The notes: generated by a model not told the origin, from the sequence alone. DNA of 64,000 bases from Thalassospira mesophila (GCF_002115755.1 NZ_JFKA01000005.1:62001-126000); one strand, 5' to 3'; positions 8,042 to 18,366 are shown, counted from the first letter of the stretch. Program-made: numbers and translations.

Positions 8042-10129
8042 CTAACCGGAGCGAAAATACCGGACCGCTTCGTCGCGCTCGAACAAATATAACAAAAAGC
8101 GCAAGGATTGCCCGCGCGGGCTTTGCAAATCCGGGTCGCGATCAACAATCAGGCGGGCATCATCCCGGGCAATGGCCAGCAAGTCGCCATGCAAATCGAG
8201 ATTGGCCAGCCGATAGGCCTGAAGGCCGCTTTGCCGCGTTCCTAAAACTTCACCGGCCCCGCGCAAACGCAAATCTTCCTCGGCAATGATAAAACCGTCT
8301 TCGGTTTCACGCATGATTTTAAGCCGCGCCTTCGACATTTCGCCCAAAGGGGCCCCATAGAGCAACAAACAGGTTGAAGCCCCGCTACCCCGGCCAATAC
8401 GACCGCGTAGCTGGTGCAATTGGGCCAGACCAAAACGTTCGGCATGTTCTATGACCATAATCGTGGCTTCTGGCACATTCACGCCCACCTCAATCACCGT
8501 GGTCGCCACAAGGATCGACAAATCGCCATGGGCAAACCTGTCCATGACAATATCCTTGTCCTTGCCTTTCATCTTGCCATGAACAAGGCCAACCCGGCCT
8601 TCACCAAACTGGTCTACCAGAATACGGTGGCGTTCTTCTGCGGCCTGTAAATCGATGATTTCGGAATCTTCGACCAGCGGGCAAACCCAATAAATCTTGG
8701 CCCCCTGGCGCATGGCACGGCCAATACCGGCTGTTACATCCTCCACCTTGTCAATCGGCAGCACGCGGGTATCAACCGGCAGGCGTCCCGGCGGTTTTTC
8801 GTCCAGTCGCGATACTTCCATATCGCCAAATGCGGTCAGGGTCAGGGTGCGCGGGATGGGGGTTGCTGTCATCACCAGCACATCAACCGCTGTTCCCTTG
8901 CCTGCCAGCATCAGGCGTTGATGCACGCCAAACCGGTGTTGTTCATCGACCACGGCAAAGGCCAGGTCGTGAAAGGCAACACTGTCTTGAAACAGGGCAT
9001 GGGTGCCAACCGCCACGGCAAATTCGCCACTGGCCAATCCATCAAGAATTTTCTGCCGTGCCTTGCCTTTGTCGCGCCCGGTCAAAAGCGTGCAGGTCAC
9101 ACCGATTTTTTCCAGCATCGGCGCAATGGTTTCAAAATGCTGGCGGGCCAGAATTTCGGTTGGCGCCATCAAGGCCGCTTGTCGCCCGGTTTCAACGGCA
9201 TTTAACATGGCCATCAAGGCCACAACCGTTTTACCCGAGCCGACATCACCCTGCAAAAGCCGTAACATACGGCCGGTGCTGGCCATATCGTCATTAATGT
9301 CTTTAAGTGCGCGTTGCTGTGCTCCGGTCAACGAAAAGGGCAATTGTTCGCCCAGTTGGCGGCGCAACCCGCCATCGCCAGCAATGGATCTGCCGCCCAG
9401 CTTTTTCATCTTGGCCCGGATCAAGGTTAATGCCAGTTGATTTGCCAGCAATTCGTCATAGGCCAGTCGGTTGCGCGCGGCATGGTCGGGTAACAGGTCG
9501 CGGTCGTCTTCGGGTTTGTGAACCTGAAACAGCGCTGTTTTAAAATCGGGCCAGCCGTGGCGCTTTTGCAAAGCCGGATCGTGCCATTCGGGCAGGTCCG
9601 GCACATGGCTTAACGCACTTTGAATGGCTTTGGTCAGGGTTTTGCCGGTTACCCCGGCTGACATCGGATAAACCGGCTCTACCGTTTGAATGGCATCACG
9701 TTCGGCTTCGGTGCCGATGCGGTCAGGATGGGTGATTTGGTATTCGCCGCGATAATGGTCGATCTTGCCAGAGATGATCCGTTTTTCGCCCTCGGGCAGC
9801 ACCTCGTTAAGGTATTTTCCCCGGGCATTAAAAAACACCAGCGTGACAAAGCCGTCATCGGTGCGGCAAATAATGCGATACGGGCGCCTGCGGTCTGGCG
9901 AGGGTTCATGGCGTTCGACAAAAACGTCCAGCGTCACAATGGCCCCGTCGATGGTCTCGGTCAGGGGTGGTGAAAAGCGCCGGTCAATCAGCCCGGTGGG
10001 AAGATGCCATAACAAATCCACCAGATGCGCACCGCCAATCAACCGTTCAACCAGCGGCTTTAACCGCGGGCCAATGCCGGGCAGGCTGTCTATTTCAGCA
10101 AAAAGCGGGAACAGGATTTCCGGACGCAT
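8042..10129 (-). CDS. recG: ATP-dependent DNA helicase RecG
   Basis: 695 residues, the family length. The N-terminal wedge/OB domain (PGIGPRLKPLVERL near the start, then GRPYRIICR-like strands) leads to the helicase core: Walker A GDVGSGKT, the VDEQHRFG box, TATPIPRT, and the C-terminal QLHQLRGRIGRG motif. RecG reverses stalled replication forks and branch-migrates Holliday junctions. The open frame runs on upstream to 10675, but that extension lies over sdhE on the other strand and has no homology; the ATG at 10129 (MRPEILFPLF) is the right start. Divergent from sdhE-mfd. Confidence 0.95.
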   Translation of the reverse strand: MRPEILFPLFAEIDSLPGIGPRLKPLVERLIGGAHLVDLLWHLPTGLIDRRFSPPLTETIDGAIVTLDVFVERHEPSPDRRRPYRIICRTDDGFVTLVFFNARGKYLNEVLPEGEKRIISGKIDHYRGEYQITHPDRIGTEAERDAIQTVEPVYPMSAGVTGKTLTKAIQSALSHVPDLPEWHDPALQKRHGWPDFKTALFQVHKPEDDRDLLPDHAARNRLAYDELLANQLALTLIRAKMKKLGGRSIAGDGGLRRQLGEQLPFSLTGAQQRALKDINDDMASTGRMLRLLQGDVGSGKTVVALMAMLNAVETGRQAALMAPTEILARQHFETIAPMLEKIGVTCTLLTGRDKGKARQKILDGLASGEFAVAVGTHALFQDSVAFHDLAFAVVDEQHRFGVHQRLMLAGKGTAVDVLVMTATPIPRTLTLTAFGDMEVSRLDEKPPGRLPVDTRVLPIDKVEDVTAGIGRAMRQGAKIYWVCPLVEDSEIIDLQAAEERHRILVDQFGEGRVGLVHGKMKGKDKDIVMDRFAHGDLSILVATTVIEVGVNVPEATIMVIEHAERFGLAQLHQLRGRIGRGSGASTCLLLYGAPLGEMSKARLKIMRETEDGFIIAEEDLRLRGAGEVLGTRQSGLQAYRLANLDLHGDLLAIARDDARLIVDRDPDLQSPRGQSLRFLLYLFERDEAVRYFRSG

Positions 10130-10363
10130 ACGTTTGACACTTGGCTTCAAAAATGGAACATTAGCAGAACAAAGACTTGTTTCTGTTCGGTATACAGCAT
10201 ATTTTCGCCCTCGCAACCATCGAGTTGGGCCGAAGGGACAAATCCAGCCCTTCACAGCATGGACCAATTTCGGAAATTGCCTTACAACGCTAGGCCATTG
10301 CCGGAAAGCGACATTGTGCCATATGTGGACATGCCCGCAAACAGTGACAGGAGAATAAGGCCC

Positions 10364-10639
10364 ATGACTGATCATGACAATGAACTGGAATTGCGGCGTA
10401 AAAAACTGCAATTTCGCGGGGCCCATCGCGGCACCAAAGAAAACGACATTCTGGTTGGCCGTTTTATGGATGCCCATCTGGCAACTCTGAATGCCCGCCA
10501 GCTTGACGAATTTGAAGCCTTGATCGTCGATATCCCCGATGCCGACTTTTTTAAATGGGCGACTGGCAAGGAAAAAGCGCCAGCAGCCTATGATACCGAA
10601 GTTCTGGCTATGATTAACGAACTTAGCAACGCCCGATAA
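10364..10639 (+). CDS. sdhE: Succinate dehydrogenase FAD assembly factor SdhE
   Basis: 91 residues, a small helical protein. The family motif RGxxE is present (RGTKENDILVG), needed to help covalent flavin attachment to SdhA. The ATG at 10364 follows a strong AGGAG region; an earlier in-frame start at 10259 is not supported. Its stop lies 4 bases before the mfd start, so both are cotranscribed, an arrangement common in alphaproteobacteria although the functions are unrelated. Confidence 0.92.
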   Translation: MTDHDNELELRRKKLQFRGAHRGTKENDILVGRFMDAHLATLNARQLDEFEALIVDIPDADFFKWATGKEKAPAAYDTEVLAMINELSNAR

Positions 10640-10643
10640 AGCA

Positions 10644-13600
10644 TTGAATAATATCAAAGACATCGTCACACGCACCGACCGCGCCCGGTTAGGGGGGGTC
10701 CCCGAAGGTTATGATGCCCTTTTGCTGCGCGAAATTATGGATGCGGCAAAAGACAACCGCACCATCATGCATATTGCGCGCGACGACAAACGCATGGCGC
10801 AAATGGCCGAAGGCTTGCATTTTTTTGCCGGTGAGGTCGAAATACTGACATTCCCGGCATGGGACTGCCTGCCTTATGATCGGGTATCGCCGGTTGCCGA
10901 TGTTACCGCGCGCCGGGTTGAAACCCTGACCATTCTGGCCGACCCCAAACAGCCGGTCGGCGAGTTCGGGCGAATTGTGCTGACAACGGCGGCGGCTGTT
11001 ATGCAGCGCGTGCCGATGGTTGATGTGATGCATCGTGGCAAATTAACCCTGACAACCGATCAGGAATATTCCCGCGCCGATCTGACCGCCTATTTCGAGC
11101 GCATGGGCTATGGCCGCGCCGAACAGGTGATGGAACCAGGCGATTATGCGGTGCGTGGCGATATCGTTGATATTTTTGCCCCAGGCATGAAAGAACCGGT
11201 CCGGCTGGACTTTTTTGGCGATGAAATTGAAAGCATTCGCCGGTTTGATGTTGAAAGCCAGCGCACGGTCGGGCGCATCAATGAAATATCCCTGTTGCCG
11301 GTTGGCGAGATATTTCTCGACCCCGACACGATTTCGCTATTTCGCAGCAAATATCGCGAATTATTTGGCAATGTTTCGCAAACCGACCCACTTTATGAAT
11401 CAATCAGTTCCGGCCTGAAATATGGCGGTATGGAACATTGGTTGCCACTGTTCCACGATGGGCTGGATACTATTTTCACCTATCTGCCCGATGCCATTAT
11501 CAGCCTGGATCATCAGGTGGGCGAAGCGATTGATAACCGCATGGAAATGATCGATGATTATTTTCAGGCGCGCCAGAACATCAAGGGCGGCGGGCTTGCA
11601 GGCGATAGCGTTTACAAGCCGGTACCGCCCGAACGCCTTTACCTCGACCATACCGAATTTTCCCGCAATCTTGCCGGGCGGCTGGTGCTCGATTTATCGC
11701 CCTATGTCGAAGAAGAAAATGCCGAACGCGGCATTTTTGACATGGGCGCGCGCAAGGGCCGCGATTTTGGCGATATTCGCGCCCGTGCCGATGTAAATCT
11801 GTATGACGAATTGCGCGATTTCATTTCGGCCCAGCGCGGTAAACAGCATCAGGTTGTGATTGCATCCTATTCGGATGGCTCGCGCGATCGCATGGTGTCG
11901 CTTTTGCGCGAACACGGGGTCGGCAAGGTTGTTACAGCCGAGTGTTGGGAAGACATCACCGATGATCTGACCTTCGAGCATTGCGCGGTTGTGATCCTTG
12001 ATATCGAACATGGCTTTCGCCGTGAAGGCCTGTGGTTTTTAACCGAACAGGATATTCTGGGCGACCGCATGAGCCGCCCCGGCGGACGCCGCCGCAAGGC
12101 CGAAAACTTTCTGCGTGAAGCATCGGAAATTGCCGAGGGCGACCTTGTTGTTCATATCGAACATGGTATTGGTCGTTATCTGGGTTTGATGACAGTCACA
12201 GCCGGTGGTGCGCCGCACGACTGTCTACAACTGGAATATGACGGCGGCGACAAGCTGTTTGTGCCGGTTGAAAATATCGAAGTTTTATCGCGTTATGGCT
12301 CGGATGAAGGCTTGTCGATCCTTGATCGCCTTGGCGGTGCCGCGTGGCAGGCGCGCAAGGCCAAACTGCGTGAACGCATCCGCGATATGGCCGACAAGCT
12401 GATTAAGGTCGCGGCCGCCCGCCATTTGCGCAAGGGCGAAGCCTTAACCGTGCCCGAAGGGGCCTATGACGAGTTTTGCGCCCGGTTCCCCTTTACCGAG
12501 ACCGAAGACCAGGCCCGCGCCATTGAAGATACGCTGGGCGACCTTGGGGCTGGCAAACCGATGGACCGGCTGGTGTGCGGCGATGTGGGATTTGGCAAAA
12601 CCGAGGTTGCGCTACGTGCGGCCTTTGCCGCCGTCATGTCAGGCAAGCAGGTTGCCATTGTCGCCCCGACAACATTGTTGTGCCGCCAGCATTACCTGAA
12701 TTTCAAGGAACGGTTTGATGATTTGCCGGTCCGGGTTGAACAGCTTTCGCGTCTGGTAACCGGTAAAAATGCCAAGCTGGTGAAAGACAACCTTGAAAGC
12801 GGGCATGTTGATATTGTCTGTGGTACCCATGCGATATTGGGGCAGGGCGTAAAATTCAAAGATCTTGGCTTGCTGATTGTCGATGAAGAACAGCATTTCG
12901 GTGTTAAGCACAAGGAACGCCTGAAAGAACTTAAAACCGATGTTCATGTGCTGACCTTAACCGCAACACCCATTCCGCGTACTTTGCAACTGGCCCTGAC
13001 CGGGGTTAAGGAACTGTCGATCATCGCGACCCCGCCGGTCGACCGTTTGGCCGTGCGGACCTATATCACGCCCTATGACCCGGTTGTGGTGCGCGAAGCC
13101 ATTTTGCGCGAACGCCATCGTGGCGGGCAGATTTTTTATGTCTGCCCGCGGGTATCCGACATTGGCCGGGTGGCAAAGGAACTTGAAACACTGGTTCCCG
13201 AAATCAAGTTTGACATTGCCCACGGGCAAATGGGCGCACGCGACCTTGAACAGGTGATGACCGACTTTGTTGAACGCAAGTTTGATTTGCTGCTGGCAAC
13301 CAACATCATTGAATCGGGCATTGATGTGCCCAATGCCAACACCATGATTTTGCACCGCGCCGATATGTTTGGTCTGGCCCAGCTTTACCAGTTGCGTGGG
13401 CGTATTGGTCGCTCCAAACAGCGGGCTTATGCCTATCTGACGTTGCCAAACGGCAAAAAACTGACAGCAACGGCAATGAAACGTCTTGAAGTCATGCAAA
13501 CGCTGGACAGTTTGGGGGCCGGATTTAACCTGGCATCGCATGACCTTGATATTCGCGGGGCAGGGAACCTTCTGGGTGAAGAACAATCTGGGCATATCAA

Positions 13601-14141
13601 GGAAGTCGGGATCGAACTTTATCAGCAAATGATCGAGGAAGCCGTGGCCGAGGCCAAAGGTGAAATCGAGGATGCTGCCGATGCCGGTTTTGTCCCGCAA
13701 ATCAATATTGGTATGCCGGTCTTGATCCCGGATCGTTACGTGCCCGACCTTGGCGTACGTTTGGGGCTTTATCGCAGGTTGTCCGAATTGCGCACGCGCG
13801 AGGAAGTGGACCAGTTTGGTGCCGAAATGATCGACCGTTTTGGTAAATTGCCCAAGGAAGTCGAAAACCTGCTGGATGTTGTAACCATCAAGCTGTGGTG
13901 CCGGGCGGCGAATATTGAAAAGCTGGATGCCGGGCCCAAAGGGGCCTTGATCACGCTTCACAATAACGAATTCCCCAATCCTGCTGGTTTAATTGGCTTT
14001 ATTCAGCAGCAAGTAGGCGTGGCACGGCTGCGGCCTGATCATAAAATCGTTTATACCGCTGGCTGGGATGGCCCGATGGATCGGCTTGATGGTGTTAAAC
14101 GCCTGATGCGTCGCCTGTCGGAAATTGCGGCACGCGCCTGA
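10644..14141 (+). CDS. mfd: Transcription-repair coupling factor Mfd
   Basis: 1165 residues. In order: the UvrB-like N-terminal module (LTFPAWDCLPYDRVSP), the CarD-like RNA-polymerase-interacting domain (DLVVHIEHGIGRYLGL, about 495-560), and the RecG-like translocase with Walker A GDVGFGKTE, DEEQHFG, TATPIPRTLQ and QLRGRIGRSKQ, then the C-terminal inhibitory domain. Mfd removes stalled RNA polymerase at lesions and recruits UvrA. The start is TTG at 10644, 4 bases after the sdhE stop; no ATG gives a full N-terminus, so coupling to sdhE translation is likely. Confidence 0.96.
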   Translation: MNNIKDIVTRTDRARLGGVPEGYDALLLREIMDAAKDNRTIMHIARDDKRMAQMAEGLHFFAGEVEILTFPAWDCLPYDRVSPVADVTARRVETLTILADPKQPVGEFGRIVLTTAAAVMQRVPMVDVMHRGKLTLTTDQEYSRADLTAYFERMGYGRAEQVMEPGDYAVRGDIVDIFAPGMKEPVRLDFFGDEIESIRRFDVESQRTVGRINEISLLPVGEIFLDPDTISLFRSKYRELFGNVSQTDPLYESISSGLKYGGMEHWLPLFHDGLDTIFTYLPDAIISLDHQVGEAIDNRMEMIDDYFQARQNIKGGGLAGDSVYKPVPPERLYLDHTEFSRNLAGRLVLDLSPYVEEENAERGIFDMGARKGRDFGDIRARADVNLYDELRDFISAQRGKQHQVVIASYSDGSRDRMVSLLREHGVGKVVTAECWEDITDDLTFEHCAVVILDIEHGFRREGLWFLTEQDILGDRMSRPGGRRRKAENFLREASEIAEGDLVVHIEHGIGRYLGLMTVTAGGAPHDCLQLEYDGGDKLFVPVENIEVLSRYGSDEGLSILDRLGGAAWQARKAKLRERIRDMADKLIKVAAARHLRKGEALTVPEGAYDEFCARFPFTETEDQARAIEDTLGDLGAGKPMDRLVCGDVGFGKTEVALRAAFAAVMSGKQVAIVAPTTLLCRQHYLNFKERFDDLPVRVEQLSRLVTGKNAKLVKDNLESGHVDIVCGTHAILGQGVKFKDLGLLIVDEEQHFGVKHKERLKELKTDVHVLTLTATPIPRTLQLALTGVKELSIIATPPVDRLAVRTYITPYDPVVVREAILRERHRGGQIFYVCPRVSDIGRVAKELETLVPEIKFDIAHGQMGARDLEQVMTDFVERKFDLLLATNIIESGIDVPNANTMILHRADMFGLAQLYQLRGRIGRSKQRAYAYLTLPNGKKLTATAMKRLEVMQTLDSLGAGFNLASHDLDIRGAGNLLGEEQSGHIKEVGIELYQQMIEEAVAEAKGEIEDAADAGFVPQINIGMPVLIPDRYVPDLGVRLGLYRRLSELRTREEVDQFGAEMIDRFGKLPKEVENLLDVVTIKLWCRAANIEKLDAGPKGALITLHNNEFPNPAGLIGFIQQQVGVARLRPDHKIVYTAGWDGPMDRLDGVKRLMRRLSEIAARA

Positions 14142-14151
14142 CCTGAAACAG

Positions 14152-14184
14152 AAATGGCGGCACCGGAAACGGGCCGCCATTTTT
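14152..14184. terminator. Intrinsic terminator after mfd, shared with the convergent dsbA-like gene
   Basis: Perfect stem AAATGGCGGC (14152-14161) with GCCGCCATTT (14173-14182), followed by a T run on the plus strand and a weaker T-rich stretch on the minus strand. Confidence 0.88.
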
Positions 14185-14204
14185 AAATTTCAACACCGGT
14201 TTTT

Positions 14205-14879
14205 TTACTGCGAAATCAGGATATCTTCCTGGCGGGCAAGGCGGATCATACGTTGCAAAATACCGGGTTCTTGCGCCCCGGACAACGCATGACGGCCGTT
14301 AAACAGGAAACAAGGCACACCGCTAACACCCAACTGGTGGGCAAGGCGGCTTTCCTGCACAATAAATTCGTAATCCATGTCGCTGTGCAAATAATCGATA
14401 ATTTCACTGCGATCAGCCCCGTGACGCATGGCAATATCGACCAGCACATCAACATCGCCAATATCACGGCCGCGCAGAAAATAGGCCGCAAAAAGATCTT
14501 CAACCAGGGCATTGCCGACATCAGGCCGTTCGGCAGACATTTTGTAAATCAGGCGGTGCGACAGGGTTGAATCCGGTGTCACGGCGATGGCATCAAAGTT
14601 AAAATCAATACCAACACTGGCACCCGCCGCCGCGATGGAATTATAAACGCGATTGGCACTTTCGATGCCGCCAAACTTGGTCGAAAGATACCATTTACGG
14701 TCAACCCCGCCCTGCGGCATGTCGGGGTTAAGCAAAAATGGCCGCCATTCGATTGGAAAGTTCGACAGTCCTTCGGTATTCAACGCTTTTTCAAGCCGTT
14801 TTTTACCGATATAACACCACGGACAAACCGTATCGACGATGGCTTCAACGCGCAGGGCGGAAAGCTGCATGAGTGTCAT
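14205..14879 (-). CDS. DsbA family oxidoreductase, FrnE-like
   Basis: 224 residues, a DsbA-like thioredoxin fold. The catalytic pair is C19-P-W-C22 (DTVCPWCYIGK) and the cis-proline loop reads GVSGVPCFLF. There is no signal peptide, so it is cytoplasmic, as for FrnE/YwbO-type proteins annotated as disulfide isomerases or 2-hydroxychromene-2-carboxylate isomerase-like. It probably handles thiol-disulfide exchange or glutathione conjugates. It lies 27 bases downstream of deoB on the same strand and may share its transcript. Confidence 0.85.
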   Translation of the reverse strand: MTLMQLSALRVEAIVDTVCPWCYIGKKRLEKALNTEGLSNFPIEWRPFLLNPDMPQGGVDRKWYLSTKFGGIESANRVYNSIAAAGASVGIDFNFDAIAVTPDSTLSHRLIYKMSAERPDVGNALVEDLFAAYFLRGRDIGDVDVLVDIAMRHGADRSEIIDYLHSDMDYEFIVQESRLAHQLGVSGVPCFLFNGRHALSGAQEPGILQRMIRLARQEDILISQ

Positions 14880-14905
14880 ATCCCTCTTTGTCCGTGGCGG
14901 TTAAC

Positions 14906-16126
14906 TTAACCGTGTAAAAACGACGTACCTGTCGCAATGGTGATGCCCAAATGTTCGGCCACTGTCTGGCCTATATCGGCGAAAGTCTCGCGTGCCCCAA
15001 TCGGGCCGGGATCAATCGCCGGGCCAAATGCCAGTATCGGCACGACTTCGCGGGTATGGTCATTTCCGCGCCATGACGGGTCGCAACCGTGGTCGGCGGT
15101 GATAATCACCAGGTCGCCCGGTTTCAGGGCCGCACGTAATTCCGGCAGGCGGGCATCAAATTCTTCCAGCGCATTGGCATAGCCCGGCACATCGCGACGA
15201 TGGCCAAATTCCATGTCAAAATCGACCAGATTGGTAAAGACAAGGCTGTTATCAGGCGCCTGGTCAATTTCCGTCATCATGGCATCAAACAGGGCCATGT
15301 TACCCGCCGCCTTAACCTTTTTGCTGATCCCGCGCTGGGCATAAATATCGGCAATTTTGCCAACCGAAATAACCTTGCCGCCCGCATCGCTAAACACATC
15401 CAGCAAGGTCGGGCGGGGCGGGGGAACCGCCAGATCGCGCCGGTTGGCGGTGCGTTTAAAGTCCGCAGGGGAAGACCCGACAAACGGGCGGGCAATAACC
15501 CGGCCAATATTATAAGGCTGGACCAAAGTGAAAGCGGTTTCACAAACTTCCATCAAACGATCAAGGCCGAAATGCGCCTCGTGGGCGGCAATCTGAAACA
15601 CGCTATCGGCTGATGTGTAACAAATAGGCATGCCGGTACGAATATGTTCTTCGCCCAGCCTGGCAATAATATCGGTGCCAGGTGCATGGCAATTGCCCAA
15701 AATGCCGGGAATTTTGGTGCGTTTGATCAGCTCATCGGTCAATTCAGCAGGAAAGGTCGGCACATCGTTGGGGAAATAACCCCAGTCAAAATCAACAGGA
15801 ACACCGGCAATTTCCCAATGGCCACTGGGGGTATCCTTGCCGCGTGAGACTTCACGGGCAAAACCATAGGCCCCGATGATGGCGCCGCCATGCTCCAGCC
15901 CCGGCGGGATTTGCCCGGTGACATCACGCGCCGCTTCGCCAAGGCCCAAGGCGGTCATGTTGGGCACACGCAACTTGCCTTTGCGAAAATCGGTGTCAGC
16001 CAAGCCTTTTGCACACAATTGCGCAATATGACCCAGCGTATCGGACCCCACATCGCCAAATTTGTTGGCATCCGGGGCGGCCCCGATCCCAAAGCTGTCA
16101 GCAACAATTAAAATGGCGCGTGCCAT
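14906..16126 (-). CDS. deoB: Phosphopentomutase
   Basis: 406 residues, the family length. An alkaline-phosphatase-superfamily metalloenzyme: N-terminal [19 protein letters not shown] with the metal-binding Asp, DTLGHI, the central SGHWEIAG region, and the C-terminal [11 protein letters not shown] and [10 protein letters not shown] metal sites. It interconverts (deoxy)ribose-1-phosphate and -5-phosphate. Downstream of deoC with an 80-base gap, the pair degrades deoxyribose from nucleosides; no nucleoside phosphorylase or regulator is seen in the window. Confidence 0.96.
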   Translation of the reverse strand: MARAILIVADSFGIGAAPDANKFGDVGSDTLGHIAQLCAKGLADTDFRKGKLRVPNMTALGLGEAARDVTGQIPPGLEHGGAIIGAYGFAREVSRGKDTPSGHWEIAGVPVDFDWGYFPNDVPTFPAELTDELIKRTKIPGILGNCHAPGTDIIARLGEEHIRTGMPICYTSADSVFQIAAHEAHFGLDRLMEVCETAFTLVQPYNIGRVIARPFVGSSPADFKRTANRRDLAVPPPRPTLLDVFSDAGGKVISVGKIADIYAQRGISKKVKAAGNMALFDAMMTEIDQAPDNSLVFTNLVDFDMEFGHRRDVPGYANALEEFDARLPELRAALKPGDLVIITADHGCDPSWRGNDHTREVVPILAFGPAIDPGPIGARETFADIGQTVAEHLGITIATGTSFLHG

Positions 16127-16205
16127 GGAAAATCCCTTCCTGGTATTCTTGTGTGCGGCCCATGCCCAAAAACACGGATCGCTGGCTCACAAATAGGTAT
16201 TCGGG

Positions 16206-17039
16206 TTAATAGTTGCCAGCATTTGTCGATACCGGGTCGGTATTTACACCGCAAACGGCCAAAAGATCGGTCAAAACACCGCTGGCCCCAAAACGGAACG
16301 TCGCCGGTGTCGCCCAGTCCGGCCCCATAATGTGGTCGGCAATGGCCAGATACAACCCGGCATCCGCCGTTGTTTTAACCCCCCCCGATGCCTTGAACCC
16401 ACAATCGAAACCTTGTTCTGCCTTGGCATCGCGAATGGCCGTGATCATGGCAATGGCGGCTTCCGGCGTGGCCCCGGCTGGTACTTTCCCGGTCGAGGTT
16501 TTGACAAAATTGGCCCCGTTGGCAATTGCCAGACGGGCGGCATCGTAAATGGTTTGCGTATCGGGGAATGCACCGCTTTCAAGAATAACCTTCAACGTCA
16601 TGAAGGGTCCACAGGCCTGCCGGGTGGCGGTTATAACCTCGGCGGCACTATCTATATTGCCCGCCAAAAACGCCCGATAGGGCAAAACAACATCAATTTC
16701 ATCGGCACCGGCAGCAACGGCATTGGCAGTTTCATCGGCAACGCGCTGGGCGTTTTCCCCACCGTCGGGGAAATTAACCACTGTGGCTGTTTTAACGCCA
16801 CTTTGGCCAAGCGCCTTCCACGACGTTTCAACAAAAGGTGCATAGACACACACCGCTGCGGTATTGCCAACCGGGGTTTGGGCTTTGGCACACAGGGCTT
16901 CAATGGTTTCGATAGTGTCGTCATCATTCAGGCTGGTCAGATCCAGAACAGAAATGGCCCGCCTGGCTGTTGCCACATTGACAACGACAGATTTTGTCGC
17001 CGTTTCAATTGTTTCCGCTATGCTTTTAGTGTCGAACAT
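16206..17039 (-). CDS. deoC: Deoxyribose-phosphate aldolase
   Basis: 277 residues. A TIM-barrel class I aldolase splitting 2-deoxyribose-5-phosphate into glyceraldehyde-3-phosphate and acetaldehyde. The Schiff-base lysine lies in FVKTSTGKVPAGAT, and the second active-site lysine in GFKASGGVKTTADA. The ATG at 17039 (MFDTKSIAE) has AGGGCG upstream and is preferred over the longer frame from 17084, which begins in a hairpin. The sequence is slightly longer than the E. coli enzyme at both ends. Paired with deoB. Confidence 0.95.
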   Translation of the reverse strand: MFDTKSIAETIETATKSVVVNVATARRAISVLDLTSLNDDDTIETIEALCAKAQTPVGNTAAVCVYAPFVETSWKALGQSGVKTATVVNFPDGGENAQRVADETANAVAAGADEIDVVLPYRAFLAGNIDSAAEVITATRQACGPFMTLKVILESGAFPDTQTIYDAARLAIANGANFVKTSTGKVPAGATPEAAIAMITAIRDAKAEQGFDCGFKASGGVKTTADAGLYLAIADHIMGPDWATPATFRFGASGVLTDLLAVCGVNTDPVSTNAGNY

Positions 17040-17062
17040 TATGATCGCCCTGTGATGTGCCG

Positions 17063-17099
17063 TAAACAGGCAGGGCCCGAACAACTGTCCGGACCCTGC
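17063..17099 (-). terminator. Hairpin between the aotO-like gene and deoC
   Basis: On the minus strand GCAGGGTCCG (17099-17090) pairs with CGGGCCCTGC (17079-17070), 10 bp with one wobble, followed by CTGTTT. The T tract is weak, so termination may be partial, marking the end of the aot transcription unit. Confidence 0.5.
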
Positions 17100-17137
17100 A
17101 AATCAGATATTCTAGCTATCGCTTCCGCCCGCAACCG

Positions 17138-18277
17138 TCAACGCGCAGTTAGCAGATTGCCACTTTTGCCGGGCAAAACATTTGGCCCCGCGACCGAGCA
17201 TAACAACCCGCCTGGCACCACAAGCCGCCCACCAACACGGGCATACATAAAGCCATCTGTGCGGCTGCTAAACGGTGTTTTTTCACCGGTTTCGGTGTCA
17301 AGAACATATCCCAGTTCCTGACCAGCCTTGACCATGCCACCCGGCTTTGTTGAAAACACGATCATGCCGCCATGGGTTGCTGTCACACGGTCCACGCCAG
17401 CCAAGGGGGTTGCATCGCATTTGGCAACGGGCAGGGGGCCGGGGTCGCCCGCGATCACGCCGCGCCGTTGCAGAAAGCAAAACAGGTTGGCAGCATCTTC
17501 GGCGGCGTAATGGTCATACACATCCTGTTCACCGCGCAATTCGATGGTGGTTGCCAAGGTTGCCATGGGAATGGGAAACGCTTCGCCATATTCACGGCGC
17601 ATCACCACCCATGGCAGGCTGAAGGCTTCGTCAAACGGGTTGTCACCGGATTCTTCGGCGATCAGGCAGGCACCTGCACCGATTTGGGCGTTTAAATCGG
17701 CGGCATCGGGCCAACTGGAATCGCTGGTGTAAAGATGCATGGCGGCTTCCCAGTCACAATGCAGGTCCATCACCAGATCGGCATCAATTGCCAGTTCGGC
17801 CAGGGTAAAGCGCAAATCTTGCAAATCGGTCATAGGACCGGATGATGCCCGGCGCTCCTTGATCAGGCGGCGCAGTTCGGTGCGGATAATGGCAACATTT
17901 TCTGTGCCGTTCTGGCCCAGTTTGCCTTTTACCGCAACAATCAGCTCGTCGCACAAATCGGGGTAATGCCGGTTAAAGTTTTGCCCGGTTCGCATGTCAA
18001 ACCGGCCCAGCGGCTTCATATCCACATACTGGGTAAAGCCGATCGGGTTGGCAAACGGGACGACCACAACTTCGCCAAGGATCTCGCCTTTGGTTTCGGC
18101 ATCAGCCAGCAGTTTTTCAAGATGGTGCAACACCAGCACACCGGGCAGTTCGTCAGCATGCAGGGCGGCCTGAAAATAGGCTTTGGGCCCTTTGCCGACT
18201 GTTCCATAGGTGCGCACGGTCAGGGCGCGGGTGGTGCCCATTTGGGGGCGAAGAAGTTCAATGCGCTGTTGCTGCAT
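17138..18277 (-). CDS. Succinylglutamate desuccinylase/aspartoacylase (AstE/AspA) family protein, AotO-like
   Basis: 379 residues. An M14-like zinc hydrolase: H40-A-D-E43 (ALHADELPG) and a later His in DLHCDWEAAMHLYTSD supply the metal site, and TIELRGEQD carries a candidate catalytic Glu. The C-terminal third is a beta-rich barrel domain seen in AstE-type proteins. In Pseudomonas, a protein of this family (AotO) is encoded inside the arginine/ornithine transport operon, and the same neighbourhood occurs here. It may deacylate an imported amino-acid derivative; the substrate is unknown. Confidence 0.8.
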   Translation of the reverse strand: MQQQRIELLRPQMGTTRALTVRTYGTVGKGPKAYFQAALHADELPGVLVLHHLEKLLADAETKGEILGEVVVVPFANPIGFTQYVDMKPLGRFDMRTGQNFNRHYPDLCDELIVAVKGKLGQNGTENVAIIRTELRRLIKERRASSGPMTDLQDLRFTLAELAIDADLVMDLHCDWEAAMHLYTSDSSWPDAADLNAQIGAGACLIAEESGDNPFDEAFSLPWVVMRREYGEAFPIPMATLATTIELRGEQDVYDHYAAEDAANLFCFLQRRGVIAGDPGPLPVAKCDATPLAGVDRVTATHGGMIVFSTKPGGMVKAGQELGYVLDTETGEKTPFSSRTDGFMYARVGGRLVVPGGLLCSVAGPNVLPGKSGNLLTAR

Positions 18278-18366
18278 TTCATACCTTTAGGTTAGGGGGC
18301 CGGTCGTTGGTGGCGCCGACATGTTGAAAATAAATCGAGAGCAGATAATAGAGATTACAGATTAGA

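Noticed and set aside
10130-10675. N-terminal extension of recG of about 180 residues
   Set aside because: It lies over sdhE and the divergent promoter region, has no helicase homology, and the ATG at 10129 gives the family length.
12957-13961. A 334-codon minus-strand frame within mfd
   Set aside because: It is antisense to conserved mfd helicase sequence and has no domain; a codon-bias shadow.
16332-17321. 329-codon plus-strand frame over deoC
   Set aside because: Antisense to deoC; low-complexity Gly/Asn composition typical of shadow translation.
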